From Bacillota bacterium (GTDB lineage: Bacteria; Bacillota; Clostridia; Lachnospirales; Bianqueaceae), in the NCBI GenBank assembly GCA_017442735.1, contig JAFRZE010000018.1, forward strand, positions 1 through 47,395: 47,395 nucleotides of DNA, written 5' to 3'. Below the pieces are notes generated by a model. It saw only the letters and a list, made by a program, of their open reading frames with translations, was not told the DNA's origin and made no database searches. Shown in pieces: positions 15,861 through 24,693 of the stretch. Every line of letters starts with the position of its first letter. Positions within the stretch are counted from its first letter, which is position 1. The position numbers were made by a program, and so were the translations under genes.

Positions 15861-17060
15861 TCAGGCAGAAGCTTTCTGGTTTTTCCGTTTTTCCGAAAGA
15901 TACTGGACCAGCGTCAGCAGCAGTCCGAGGGCAAACAGCACAACGGCAAAGACAATGAACATGGTTTTGTATCCCAACGGGACGACCAGCACGCCGCCCA
16001 GCATCGGGCCGAAAGCGTTGCCCACGTTCTGACCGATCTGGATCGTGCTGACAGCGACGCCGGCTCTTTCTCTGCCAAGGCGGTTAAGGGCATGCGCCTG
16101 AATGGACGGGACCGCACAACCCTGACCGACCGCCATGAAAATGCTCGCGACGAGGATCAGGGTAAGCGTCATGCTGATGCCGATGAGCCACATGCCGATG
16201 GCGGCAAAGGCAAGTGCCGGGATCAGGAGCATATATACGCCTTTGCGGTCGAAAAGCCGGCCGGTAAACGGCCTGAGCACGACCATGGCGAGAGAGTAGA
16301 CGGTAAAGAACAGGGCGATCCCGGTGATCTGCCGCTCGTCGCCAATGATCGCCAGATAGGTGGCGAGCCAGGAGCTTCCCCAGCTGAAAAGAACGGTGAC
16401 CAGCATAAAGGCGAGCATTTCCGGCGCAAACAGGTTTTCGAGACGGATCTTCTTTCTTTCCTGTGCGGTGGGAAGAGGTTCGTTTCCTTTTGGGAAGAGC
16501 GTGATCATTACCAGGCTGGCGACCGCGCACAGACCGGCAAGCAGGAAGCTGGAACCAAAGCCGAACTTTTCTGCCAGCGCCAGACCGATGCCCGGGCCGA
16601 TCGCCTGCGCGAGAACGTTGGCCAGAGAAGCATATCCGAGGCCTTCCCCGAGACGCGCTTTAGGGATAAAACCGGTGGAAAACGCCATGGCCGTGACACT
16701 GTTGATCGAGAAAAAGATACCTGTCAGTAAACGCAGCGCCATCAGGAAAGGCACGGTCTTGACAAACATATGCAGGATCAGACTGACGGAATAAAGGATA
16801 AAGGAAATCTGAAGGATTCTCCGGCGCGGGAAAAGGTCGGAAAGCAGTCCGGCAAACGGACAGACGAACAAAGCCGCGAGCGACATCAGGCCGGCTGTGG
16901 TGGAGGCGGTGCCGAGGTCCGCGCCTAAAGACAGTGTGAATTTCGCGACCAGAGGGTAGGACATCTGAGCGGCACATCCGTTGAAGAGATTCAGCAGAAT
17001 GACCATCAAAAACGGGATGGTCCACAGCCTGGTCTGGTTCGGATCTTGTGTTTTTTCCAT
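15861..17060 (-). CDS. MFS efflux-type transporter
   Basis: This 399-residue membrane protein has 12 predicted helices. The TM2-TM3 loop reads GLLSDLFPRRRIL, the MFS motif A variant common in drug and sugar efflux carriers; a second copy, TGRLFDRKGVYML, lies in the C-terminal half. The start at 17060 is chosen because AAAGGA is 8 nt upstream; the long N-terminal extension of the open frame is rich in Arg and Cys and lies inside the upstream gene. It follows the EIIC-like gene by 14 nt in one operon. The cargo is unknown. Confidence 0.82.
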   Translation of the reverse strand: MEKTQDPNQTRLWTIPFLMVILLNLFNGCAAQMSYPLVAKFTLSLGADLGTASTTAGLMSLAALFVCPFAGLLSDLFPRRRILQISFILYSVSLILHMFVKTVPFLMALRLLTGIFFSINSVTAMAFSTGFIPKARLGEGLGYASLANVLAQAIGPGIGLALAEKFGFGSSFLLAGLCAVASLVMITLFPKGNEPLPTAQERKKIRLENLFAPEMLAFMLVTVLFSWGSSWLATYLAIIGDERQITGIALFFTVYSLAMVVLRPFTGRLFDRKGVYMLLIPALAFAAIGMWLIGISMTLTLILVASIFMAVGQGCAVPSIQAHALNRLGRERAGVAVSTIQIGQNVGNAFGPMLGGVLVVPLGYKTMFIVFAVVLFALGLLLTLVQYLSEKRKNQKASA

Positions 17061-17074
17061 GGTTTGCATCCTTT

Positions 17075-18145
17075 CTACAGTTTCATGTCGCCGTCTTTGA
17101 TCCACCCGATCTTGCGGCAGATGGCGGCAAAGACAAGTGAGAAAACAGCGGGAAGTACCAGACAAATGAGCAGAAGGCCGATCCAGTCAAGAGCGGCCGG
17201 AGAAAGCGCCTCGGCCCCGCGGGATACCGCTTCCGCGGAGGGAGACAGCCAACCGGTGATGACGCCGATAGGACCGCAGAGACCGCAGGTGCCCATACCC
17301 GAATTGATCGGCGCACCATTCATCTGCAGTTTGAAGACGCAGGTGGCGATGGGACCGGTAATGGCGGATGCCAGGGTAGCCGGGATCCAGATCTTCGGGT
17401 TCTTGACGATGTTCGGCATCTGGAGCATGGAAGTTCCGAGGCCCTGTGAAACGAGTCCGCCGTAACGGTTCTCTTTGAAGGAAATGACGGCGAAGCCGAT
17501 CATCTGGGCACAGCATCCGGCCACGGCAGCACCGCCGGCCAGGCCGGTCAGCTGCAGTACAGCACAGATGGCCGCGGAAGAAATGGGAAGGGTCAGCGCG
17601 ATACCGACCAGCACGGAGACAGCGATACCCATCCAGAACGGCTGGAGTTTCGTGGCATTATCGATCAAAAGACCAAACGCGTTCGCGGCTGTGCCGATGG
17701 GCGGCGCGATCAGTTTTGCCAGCGCGACACCGATCAGGATGGTCACGGCCGGCGTCACCAGGATATCGACTTTCGTCTCTTTGGAAACAGCTTTACCGAA
17801 TTCCGCGGCAATGATCGCGATCAGCAGGACGGCGAGCGGACCGCCGGCACCGCCTTCAGAGTTCGCTGCCCAGCCGACGGCTGCCAGAGAGAAAAGAACC
17901 AGCGGATCAGCCTGCAGGGCCTTTCCTATGGCGACAGCCATGGCAGGACCGCTCATGGCCATGGCATAGGTCCCGATGTCGGTCAGGAACTGGATCCCCA
18001 GCTGCTGCCCGAGCGTCTTGATAATGGTTCCGATGAGCAGGGAACAGAACAGTCCCTGCGCCATGGCGCCCAGCGCGTCGATGCCGTACCGTTTCACAGA
18101 AAATTCTATGTTTTTACGTTTTAAAAAGTCTGTCAGTGCACTCAT
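17075..18145 (-). CDS. PTS EIIC-like membrane protein (PTS_EIIC_2 type)
   Basis: This 356-residue polytopic protein is rich in Gly and Ala. The long hydrophobic helices, the LQMPNIVKNPKIWIPATLASAI segment region and the GMGTCGLCGPIG motif match the stand-alone EIIC-like family often called PTS sugar transporter subunit IIC. No EIIA or EIIB is nearby, and many members of this family lack them, so phosphotransferase activity is not assured. The start at 18145 has AAGGAGG upstream. A small hairpin ACCGC/GCGGT sits between the promoter and the RBS. It heads an operon with an MFS gene. Confidence 0.75.
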   Translation of the reverse strand: MSALTDFLKRKNIEFSVKRYGIDALGAMAQGLFCSLLIGTIIKTLGQQLGIQFLTDIGTYAMAMSGPAMAVAIGKALQADPLVLFSLAAVGWAANSEGGAGGPLAVLLIAIIAAEFGKAVSKETKVDILVTPAVTILIGVALAKLIAPPIGTAANAFGLLIDNATKLQPFWMGIAVSVLVGIALTLPISSAAICAVLQLTGLAGGAAVAGCCAQMIGFAVISFKENRYGGLVSQGLGTSMLQMPNIVKNPKIWIPATLASAITGPIATCVFKLQMNGAPINSGMGTCGLCGPIGVITGWLSPSAEAVSRGAEALSPAALDWIGLLLICLVLPAVFSLVFAAICRKIGWIKDGDMKL

Positions 18146-18193
18146 AGCCGCCTCCTTTTCTACCGCAAAGGTACGCGGTTTTTTTGGTAAAAG

Positions 18194-18222
18194 ATTATAT
18201 CATACAGACGAAGACCCTGCAA
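18194..18222 (-). promoter_or_regulatory. EIIC-MFS operon promoter
   Basis: On the minus strand: TTGCAG (18222-18217), a 17-nt spacer, TATAAT (18199-18194). Confidence 0.75.
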
Positions 18223-18240
18223 GAGAAAGAAATCGGAAGC

Positions 18241-18328
18241 CTATCCGCGACAAATTGACCCATTGACAAGTGTTTTCGTTGCGCATATAATACAAAACAG
18301 AAAGAGCGATACAAAATGTCGCGGATAG
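18241..18328 (+). promoter_or_regulatory. LexA-like gene promoter flanked by 12-bp inverted operators
   Basis: The promoter is near consensus: TTGACA (18263-18268), 17 nt, TATAAT (18286-18291). CTATCCGCGACA (18241-18252) lies upstream of the -35 and its exact reverse complement TGTCGCGGATAG (18317-18328) lies in the 5' UTR just before AAGGAG. Similarity continues inward (15 of 17 bp). Since the first arm is upstream of transcription, the pair must act as DNA sites, not as an RNA hairpin. The second arm is also half of a local dyad GCGATACA..TGTCGC. The sites differ from the Bacillota SOS box. Confidence 0.82.
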
Positions 18329-18344
18329 AAAAGGAGCCTGTACC

Positions 18345-18971
18345 ATGAGATATAAAAGCCCCGAATTGATGGAAAAGATCGTTCGGTTTGTCGATGAATA
18401 TTATATGGTTCATCAGAAATCGCCCTCGATGGCCGTGATCGCGGATGAGATCGGACTCCACCGGAGCAATGTCCAGCGTTATCTGGCTGAGATGACGGAA
18501 AAAGGCATGCTGATCCAAAAGGGCAGAACGATCATCACACCGGGCATCGAGAAAAACAGCAAACCCGTGCTGGCGGCGCATGTCGGTTCGATCCGCTGCG
18601 GCACGCCGGAATTTGAAGAGCAGGATATCGACGCCTATTATACTTTGCCGGAGGCGATCTTCGGAAAAGGAGAATATTACATCCTGACCGCGAAAGGTGA
18701 TTCGATGATCGAGGCCGGGATCGAGGAGGGTGATCTGGTCGTTGTCCGAAAGATCCAGGAAGCGGAGATAGGAGATATCATCGTGGCCCTGCTGAACGGC
18801 GAGAATACGCTGAAACGATATACAAAGGATAAAAGCGGCCAGGTCTTCCTTCATCCGGAGAACAGCAGTATGGAAGATATCCCGGTCAGTGAGGAAGATG
18901 AGTTCTATCTGCAGGGCGTGGCCACGCATATTATCAAGAAGATCGCTTCCTCGATCGATAAGTTGAGGTAA
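18345..18971 (+). CDS. LexA-like self-cleaving repressor (S24 family)
   Basis: This 208-residue regulator has an N-terminal winged helix-turn-helix (about 1-65, HRSNVQRYLAEM as recognition helix). A C-terminal S24 latent protease domain follows, with Ser120 in AKGDSMIEAG and Lys157 in ENTLKRY. The scissile bond position reads Cys85-Gly86 (IRCGTP) where classical LexA has Ala-Gly. It could be the cell's SOS LexA or a paralogue; the operator pair around its promoter is unlike the CGAAC..GTTCG SOS box, which favours a paralogue or a divergent LexA. The GNAT gene follows 5 nt later. Confidence 0.88.
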   Translation: MRYKSPELMEKIVRFVDEYYMVHQKSPSMAVIADEIGLHRSNVQRYLAEMTEKGMLIQKGRTIITPGIEKNSKPVLAAHVGSIRCGTPEFEEQDIDAYYTLPEAIFGKGEYYILTAKGDSMIEAGIEEGDLVVVRKIQEAEIGDIIVALLNGENTLKRYTKDKSGQVFLHPENSSMEDIPVSEEDEFYLQGVATHIIKKIASSIDKLR

Positions 18972-18976
18972 ACGCT

Positions 18977-19423
18977 ATGATCTGCCTGCGTCATTTTATA
19001 GCGGAGGATATTCCGGCTCTGCAAAAGGTCTATCCGGACATGACAGAGCAAGAAGTTCGGGATATGCTGCAGCAGTGGCACGAGATGAAGTATAACGGCC
19101 GGTATTTCGAGATGTTCGCGGTCCTCAGTGGAAGTGAGGTCGTCGGCGAGATCAGCCTGTATGAGCATTCGAAGAGCGCGGTCAGCATAGGCCCGACGAT
19201 CTACGAACCGTACCGGCAGAACGGATATGGCAAAGAGGCCGTGAAGCTGGCGATCTGCCGGGCCAGGGAAAAGGGCTTTCGGATCATCATTCAGCAGGTC
19301 CGGACGGATAATGCCGCCAGCATCGCCCTGCATAACAGCCTTGGCTTCGAGATAGACGGACACGGATACATATATAAGAATAGAAAAGAGCAGCCGTGTT
19401 ATCTTTTTCTGATGGCGATATAA
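18977..19423 (+). CDS. GNAT family N-acetyltransferase
   Basis: This 148-residue single-domain acetyltransferase has the acetyl-CoA P-loop in YRQNGYGKEAVKLA (R/Q-x-x-G-x-G/A), preceded by the beta-strand AVSIGPTIYEP and followed by NAASIALHNSLGFE. The substrate is unknown. The gene starts 5 nt after the LexA-like gene and is probably co-transcribed. Confidence 0.85.
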   Translation: MICLRHFIAEDIPALQKVYPDMTEQEVRDMLQQWHEMKYNGRYFEMFAVLSGSEVVGEISLYEHSKSAVSIGPTIYEPYRQNGYGKEAVKLAICRAREKGFRIIIQQVRTDNAASIALHNSLGFEIDGHGYIYKNRKEQPCYLFLMAI

Positions 19424-19459
19424 ACAATGCGATCTATTTATGGAAGGAATAAGATTAAA

Positions 19460-19768
19460 ATGTCAGAACTGCATAAAGACTGGATCTATATCTCCGGACC
19501 GATCACCGGAGTTAAGAATTATCTTACAAATTTCACAGAAGCGGAGGTCAGGCTGATCAAAGAAGGCTGGCAGGTGATCAATCCGGCGAAGATGGGAAGC
19601 GTGCTCCCCGGCGACGCTTCCTGGGCCGATTTCATGAAAGTCGATTTTGCGCTTCTTTCCCACTGCGCGGCGATCTATATGCTGCCTAATTGGGAAAAGA
19701 GCCGTGGGGCCAAGGCGGAAATGGCTTTCGCCAAAGACAACGGGATCCATATATTGTTTCACAGATAA
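19460..19768 (+). CDS. DUF4406-like protein (nucleoside deoxyribosyltransferase fold)
   Basis: This 102-residue protein contains YISGPITG near the N-terminus and SRGAKAEMAFAKDNGI near the end, the two motifs shared by DUF4406 and nucleoside 2-deoxyribosyltransferase-like folds. It may bind a nucleotide; the function is unknown. The start at 19460 follows GGAAGGA at somewhat long spacing (11 nt); an upstream ATG at 19427 has no site. Such proteins are common in phages and mobile regions, but nothing else here supports a prophage. Confidence 0.7.
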   Translation: MSELHKDWIYISGPITGVKNYLTNFTEAEVRLIKEGWQVINPAKMGSVLPGDASWADFMKVDFALLSHCAAIYMLPNWEKSRGAKAEMAFAKDNGIHILFHR

Positions 19769-19804
19769 CAGAAAATAATTCTTTTTGGAAGGAAGGATTA
19801 TCCT

Positions 19805-20053
19805 ATGGAAACGAATCGCGTTAAACAGTATGTTACGGTCAACGCGGATTATATGGCCAACGGTACGATCTGCCCCCACAGCGTAACGTTGGATGGGAAG
19901 ATATACCGCATCGACCGGATCGTTCGTGTAGACAAAGGAAGAACTGTCCGCGGGTGGACAGGAAGAACATGTTACGAAGTCGAGATCCGTGGCCGGAGAG
20001 CCAACCTGTATCTCGAGAGTGAACGCTGGTATGTAGAGAAGAAGGTGGGATAA
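19805..20053 (+). CDS. Small conserved-looking protein of unknown function
   Basis: This 82-residue basic protein has a likely all-beta pattern (VTVNADYMANGTICPHSVTL, then alternating charged strands with KGRTVRGWTG). I do not recognise a family. It has an RBS (GGAAGGAAGG) before the ATG and its stop overlaps the next start (TAATG), so it is a real, coupled gene. Confidence 0.65.
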   Translation: METNRVKQYVTVNADYMANGTICPHSVTLDGKIYRIDRIVRVDKGRTVRGWTGRTCYEVEIRGRRANLYLESERWYVEKKVG

Positions 20054-20334
20054 TGACAGATTTTACGACGATCACCGCATGTGGTGAAAGCTGTGTGGAA
20101 TGTGAAAAAAAGAAAGACGGAAGATGTCCCGGCTGTATAGAGGCCGACGGACGTGTTCCGGAATGGGCTGATTCCGGCAGATGTAAAGTTCATGCCTGCA
20201 CAAGAGACCATCAGGTACAGTTCTGCGGACTGTGCCCGGAATTCCCTTGCAAAAATCTGACCTCAATGATATTCTGGAATCCAGATATCACCTCCCGCAT
20301 GACAGCACTGCGGGATGAGTACAGAAAGGTATAA
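20053..20334 (+). CDS. DUF3795 Cys-rich protein (short form)
   Basis: This 93-residue protein has the DUF3795 cysteine pattern: ACGESCVECE, then CPGC, CKVHAC and FCGLCPEFPC. The cysteines probably bind zinc or an Fe-S cluster; the function is unknown. Its ATG overlaps the stop of the previous gene. A longer DUF3795 protein is encoded at 25344-25757 in the same strand run; FCGLCPEFPC here matches CAECPEFPC there. Confidence 0.8.
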   Translation: MTDFTTITACGESCVECEKKKDGRCPGCIEADGRVPEWADSGRCKVHACTRDHQVQFCGLCPEFPCKNLTSMIFWNPDITSRMTALRDEYRKV

Positions 20335-20336
20335 GA

Positions 20337-20843
20337 ATGGCAGAACAATTCCTGACACTGATGGCAGATCTGGATGAAGAATCGCAGCAGATCATGACCG
20401 GATGGTACAGTAAGTTACAGGAAGCGGGTTTCAGAGGCACCCAGACACCGGACCTTCCTTACCATATCAGTTTAGCGACGTTTCCGTTGGATCAGGAAGA
20501 CGCCGTCGTTCAAAAGATGAAAAAAATCGCGGCTGAATTCACGGCCTTTCCGGTATTGATCAGCCATATCGGCATCTTCCCCGGCGGGAAGGTACTGTTT
20601 GGCGCTCCGGAAAAGGATGAAAAGCTGATCTCGCTTCATGTCGCTTTTGAAAAGGATACGAAGGAACATCCCTGGACGCCGCACGCGACCATCCTGATCG
20701 ATGAGCCGGAGACGGTCTGCGAGGCGGTGCCTGTATTGGTGAGATCCTTTTACCCATTTGTCGGAAAGCTCACGCGCCTTCACTTGTGCGCTTTCTGGCC
20801 AACACGCGAGATCGCGGCAGTTGAGTTGTCAGGTGAAAAATGA
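20337..20843 (+). CDS. 2H phosphoesterase / 2'-5' RNA ligase-like protein
   Basis: This 168-residue protein has two H-x-[S/T] motifs, His43-Ile-Ser and His116-Ala-Thr, about 70 residues apart, defining the 2H phosphoesterase fold. Family members open cyclic phosphates or 2'-5' linkages in RNA or nucleotides; the substrate here is unknown. It starts 2 nt after the DUF3795 gene and overlaps the next start (ATGA), so it is translationally coupled to the amidohydrolase. Confidence 0.82.
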   Translation: MAEQFLTLMADLDEESQQIMTGWYSKLQEAGFRGTQTPDLPYHISLATFPLDQEDAVVQKMKKIAAEFTAFPVLISHIGIFPGGKVLFGAPEKDEKLISLHVAFEKDTKEHPWTPHATILIDEPETVCEAVPVLVRSFYPFVGKLTRLHLCAFWPTREIAAVELSGEK

Positions 20844-22459
20844 GAACGATATATTATAACGGTAAAGTCTATACCGGATCGGACGTTCTTCAGACAGCGT
20901 TTACTGTCGAGGAGGGAGTTTTTACAGCTGTCGGATCGGATAAGGAAATCCTTAGTCTGAAAGAAGCGGATACTGCCTGTGTCGATCTTCAAGGCCAGTT
21001 CGTCTGTCCCGGATTTAACGACTCCCATATGCATCTGCTGAGTTTTGGGAATTCACTGCGCGGAGCACAGCTGGCGGAACACACGGACAGTCTCGCCGGT
21101 ATGATGCAGTATTTGAAAGCATTCGCGAATGCACATCCGCCGAGAAAAGGCGGATGGCTGACAGGCCGCGGGTGGAACCAGGATTACTTTACGGATACAG
21201 ATCGTATGCCGGACAAATGGGATCTGGATGAAGTCTCTAAGGAATATCCGATCCTTATTTCCCGCTGCTGCGGTCATTGCTGCGTGGTCAATTCCCGTTT
21301 GCTGGAGATCGCCGGCATCACGAAGGATACCGTATCTCCGGAGGGCGGGAACATTGGCATGGAAAACGGAGAACCGGACGGACGGCTCTATGACAATGCC
21401 ATCAGTCTGCTGGACGCGTATATTCCGCTGCCGGATAAAGAAGAACTGAAAGACATGATCCGGCTCGCCTGCAAAGAGCTGAACACCTACGGCATCACCA
21501 GCGTGCAGAGTGATGATTACAGTGTATTTCGTGCGATCCCGTTTGAAACGGTGAATGACGCCTTCCAAGAACTGGAAGAGACTGGTGAGCTTACTGTCCG
21601 CGTATACGAACAGGCCAACTTCACTTCTCTGTCCGAACTGACCCGCTTTGTGGAATCCGGGAATACGACCGGGACCGGAAACCGGTCATTCCGGATCGGA
21701 CCTTTGAAAATGCTGGGTGACGGATCTCTCGGCAGCCGTACGGCACATCTATCCACCCCTTACGCGGATCTGCCGGAGACCTGTGGATTTTCTCTTTTCA
21801 GCCAGGAAGAGATGGATCAGATGGTCTCCTATGCCAACGCCCATGGGATGCAGGTCGCCATCCACGCGATCGGGGACGCCTGCTTGGACCGGGTGCTGAA
21901 TGCCATTGAAAACGCACTGAAAGAATGTCCGCGGGACGATCACCGTCACGGGATCGTGCACTGTCAGATCTCCCGTGCGGATCAGCTGGAACGCATTCGG
22001 GTACTGAATCTGCATGTTTACGCGCAGTCCGTCTTTCTGGACTATGATAACCATATCGTGGAGAGCCGGGTCGGTTCTGAGCTTGCCTCGACCAGCTATG
22101 CCTGGAAGACGCTCCTTCAAAGCGGTATATCGGTCTCGAACGGTTCGGACTGTCCGGTGGAACTGCCGGATGTGATGAAAGGGATCGAATGCGCCGTGAC
22201 CCGGACTTCGATGGATGGTACCGGTCCGTACTTGCCACAGGAGGCTTTTACGGTCCGGGAAGCATTGGACAGCTTCACCATCCGAAGCGCTGAAGCCAGC
22301 TTTGAGGAAAAAGAGAAAGGCCTGATCGCACCTGGCTATCTGGCAGACTTTATTCTGCTGGATAAAAACCCGCTGGAAATCAGTCCGAGAGAGGTCCATA
22401 AGATCCGGGTAAATGCCTGTTATCTGGGCGGCAGCCGGATCGATCAACTAAAGGAGTAA
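20840..22459 (+). CDS. Metal-dependent amidohydrolase, YtcJ-like
   Basis: This 539-residue enzyme of the amidohydrolase superfamily has the metal site His-x-His in FNDSHMHLLSFG (about 58-66), further ligands in VAIHAIGD (about 343) and HGIVHCQIS (about 375), and the catalytic Asp in NGSDCPVELPDV (about 437). A final ADFILLDKNPLEI strand closes the small beta-sandwich typical of these enzymes. YtcJ-like proteins hydrolyse N-substituted formamides or cyclic amides; the actual substrate is unknown. The ATG overlaps the stop of the preceding gene. Confidence 0.88.
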   Translation: MRTIYYNGKVYTGSDVLQTAFTVEEGVFTAVGSDKEILSLKEADTACVDLQGQFVCPGFNDSHMHLLSFGNSLRGAQLAEHTDSLAGMMQYLKAFANAHPPRKGGWLTGRGWNQDYFTDTDRMPDKWDLDEVSKEYPILISRCCGHCCVVNSRLLEIAGITKDTVSPEGGNIGMENGEPDGRLYDNAISLLDAYIPLPDKEELKDMIRLACKELNTYGITSVQSDDYSVFRAIPFETVNDAFQELEETGELTVRVYEQANFTSLSELTRFVESGNTTGTGNRSFRIGPLKMLGDGSLGSRTAHLSTPYADLPETCGFSLFSQEEMDQMVSYANAHGMQVAIHAIGDACLDRVLNAIENALKECPRDDHRHGIVHCQISRADQLERIRVLNLHVYAQSVFLDYDNHIVESRVGSELASTSYAWKTLLQSGISVSNGSDCPVELPDVMKGIECAVTRTSMDGTGPYLPQEAFTVREALDSFTIRSAEASFEEKEKGLIAPGYLADFILLDKNPLEISPREVHKIRVNACYLGGSRIDQLKE

Positions 22460-22466
22460 GGAATCT

Positions 22467-23558
22467 GTGAAAGAAACATTTGACCTGCAGAAACATATCG
22501 AGCACGGCGTCGAAAAGATCGTTGAGGATACCATCCGGGCAACGTTCCGGAATCCGAAGGAAAGCGTCTTTATGGCTTCTTTTGCTCTGGCGAGCAAAAA
22601 AGCATCCAAAAGGCGGATGGAGCTGGAAAGGGAAGGCGTGCATGTTCCCGGCTTTCTGATTGCGTCGATCACTTCCAGCTGCAACCTGCACTGCGCAGGC
22701 TGCTATTCCCGCTGCAACGAAGCTACTGTCGACGCTCCGCCGGTCAAACAGCTCACCGCGGATGAGTGGGGAAAGATCTTCGAAGAAGCGGATGATCTGG
22801 GCATCAGTTTCATCATGCTGGCTGGCGGAGAGCCCATGCTGCGTCGCGACGTCATCGAAAAAGCCGGTGAAAGAAAGAACATCCTCTTTCCCATTTTCAC
22901 GAACGGGACCTTCATCAACCAGAAGTATTTCGAACTGCTGGACGCGCACCGCAACCTGATCCCTGTGCTCAGTATCGAGGGCGGGAAAGAGATCACGGAC
23001 GAACGCCGCGGAGAAGGCATCTATGATATTCTGATCCGCAACATGGATCGGTTCAAGGAAAACGGCCTGATCTTCGGCGCTTCGATCACCGTCACGACGG
23101 AAAACATCGAAGAAGTCACATCTGAGGCTTTTCTGCAAACGTTGATGGATAAGGGCTGCAAGCTGATCATTTACATCGAATTTGTTCCTGTTACGGACGA
23201 AGCGCAGTATCTGGCGCCGGGAGAAAAGGAACGTCTGTTCATGGCAGAGGCCATGGAAAGGCTCCGGGAGATCTATCCGGAAACAGTCCTTTTATCTTTC
23301 CCGGGAGATGAACTGGCGCTGGGCGGATGTATGGCGGCCGGACGGGAATTCTTCCATATCAATTCGCACGGCGGGGCTGAACCCTGCCCATTTTCACCCT
23401 ATTCCGATGTCAACATTCGGGAAACATCCCTCCGTGAGGCGATCGCTTCACCGTTTTTCCAGAAGCTGAAAGATGAAGGACTGCTCAGCGAAGAGCATGT
23501 GGGCGGCTGTGTGCTGTTCGCGCAGAGGGAAAATGTTCAGAAACTGCTGAATCAGTAA
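22467..23558 (+). CDS. Radical SAM protein with C-terminal Cys cluster (SPASM-like)
   Basis: This 363-residue protein carries the canonical CNLHCAGCY motif near residue 71, with SAM-binding GGEP (AGGEPML) downstream. The C-terminal part has GGCMAAGREFFHINSHGGAEPCPFSP and GGCVLFAQ, resembling an auxiliary-cluster (SPASM/twitch) arrangement. N-terminal residues 1-55 form a helical extension. It may modify a peptide, protein or small molecule; no obvious precursor peptide is adjacent. It starts at GTG 22467 behind AAGGAG, 7 nt after the amidohydrolase stop. Confidence 0.85.
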   Translation: MKETFDLQKHIEHGVEKIVEDTIRATFRNPKESVFMASFALASKKASKRRMELEREGVHVPGFLIASITSSCNLHCAGCYSRCNEATVDAPPVKQLTADEWGKIFEEADDLGISFIMLAGGEPMLRRDVIEKAGERKNILFPIFTNGTFINQKYFELLDAHRNLIPVLSIEGGKEITDERRGEGIYDILIRNMDRFKENGLIFGASITVTTENIEEVTSEAFLQTLMDKGCKLIIYIEFVPVTDEAQYLAPGEKERLFMAEAMERLREIYPETVLLSFPGDELALGGCMAAGREFFHINSHGGAEPCPFSPYSDVNIRETSLREAIASPFFQKLKDEGLLSEEHVGGCVLFAQRENVQKLLNQ

Positions 23559-23637
23559 AATCCTCTTTTGCGTGTTCTATTCCACCTTGCTCTTTGATAT
23601 AATGCAGGTAACTGGCAAACAGGGAAAGGAGTCTGGA

Positions 23638-24675
23638 ATGAAAAATTTTAAGATCGCTATCGTCGGTGCCGGTGTGTGGGGCGATACCCATGCGGCCATT
23701 TACCGGGAACATCCGAATGTGGAACCTGTCGCGATCTGCGATAAGAATATAGAAAAGGCAAAGGCCCTGGCAGAAAAGTATGGTCTTGGCCGTGTATTCG
23801 GCAGCGTAGATGAACTTCTGGCCTGGGGTGATTTCGAGGCGGTCTCGATCGTCACGCCCGACTTCCTGCATGCCGATATCGCGGTCGCCTGCGCGAATGC
23901 CGGCAAGCATATGCTCATCGAAAAGCCGCTGGCCACCACCCGGGAAGACGTTTTCCGGATCATGGAGGCCATAGAAAAGAACCATGTCCGTGCCATGGTG
24001 GATCTGCATAACCGCTTCAGTCCGCCGTTCGCGGAGGCGAAACGTCTGATTGATCTGGGCGAGCTGGGCAATCTTCGCAATGGGTATTTCCGTCTTAACG
24101 ACATCAAGTGGGTCGCGACGGACATGCTTTCCTGGTCCGCGCAGTCATCGATCCTCTGGTTCCTCGGAAGTCACAGCTTTGATACGCTGCAGTGGCTCTT
24201 CCAGGATCGAGCGACCAGGGTCTATACCGTGTCCAACCGCGGTGTGCTGGACAGCCTGGGCGTCGACACCGATGACACGTTCCTCACCACGATCGAGTTT
24301 GAGCACGGAGCGATCGCGCAGATGGAAAACGGCTGGATCACGCCCAATGCGAACCCGTGTGTCAATGACATCAAGTGCAACCTGACCGGCGACAAGGGCA
24401 TGATCGCCATCGACGCCAGCAACCACAACATGATCCAGTTTTATTCCGACAACACGGTGACTGTGCCGGATGTCATCGTACGCAACCAGATCCATGGCCG
24501 GGTCAAGGGCTTTGCCTACGAGAGCATCCGCAGCTTCGTCGACCAGATGGCAGCGGGAAGGCCGTTCATCGTCAGCCTGGAGGACGCCGCGAGGACTTCG
24601 CTGGCGATCCTGGCCATCATGGAATCCGCCAAAACGCGGATGCCGGTGGAGATCGATTACGGACCATTAAAATAA
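23638..24675 (+). CDS. Gfo/Idh/MocA family oxidoreductase
   Basis: This 345-residue NAD(P)-dependent dehydrogenase has the Rossmann motif IAIVGAGVWGDTHA at the start and the family's EKPLATT (about residue 98), where the Lys is catalytic. The C-terminal domain is an open beta-sheet. Such enzymes oxidise or epimerise sugars and inositols. The start at 23638 has GGAG 9 nt upstream; an upstream extension to 23572 is rejected because it covers an extended -10 (TGATATAAT, 23595-23603), which suggests an own promoter. A sugar O-acetyltransferase follows at 18 nt. Confidence 0.87.
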   Translation: MKNFKIAIVGAGVWGDTHAAIYREHPNVEPVAICDKNIEKAKALAEKYGLGRVFGSVDELLAWGDFEAVSIVTPDFLHADIAVACANAGKHMLIEKPLATTREDVFRIMEAIEKNHVRAMVDLHNRFSPPFAEAKRLIDLGELGNLRNGYFRLNDIKWVATDMLSWSAQSSILWFLGSHSFDTLQWLFQDRATRVYTVSNRGVLDSLGVDTDDTFLTTIEFEHGAIAQMENGWITPNANPCVNDIKCNLTGDKGMIAIDASNHNMIQFYSDNTVTVPDVIVRNQIHGRVKGFAYESIRSFVDQMAAGRPFIVSLEDAARTSLAILAIMESAKTRMPVEIDYGPLK

Positions 24676-24693
24676 TAAATGGAGGAAATCAAC

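Noticed and set aside
24679-24693. Upstream ATG start for the O-acetyltransferase
   Set aside because: It lies within the GGAGG ribosome binding site of the ATG at 24694.
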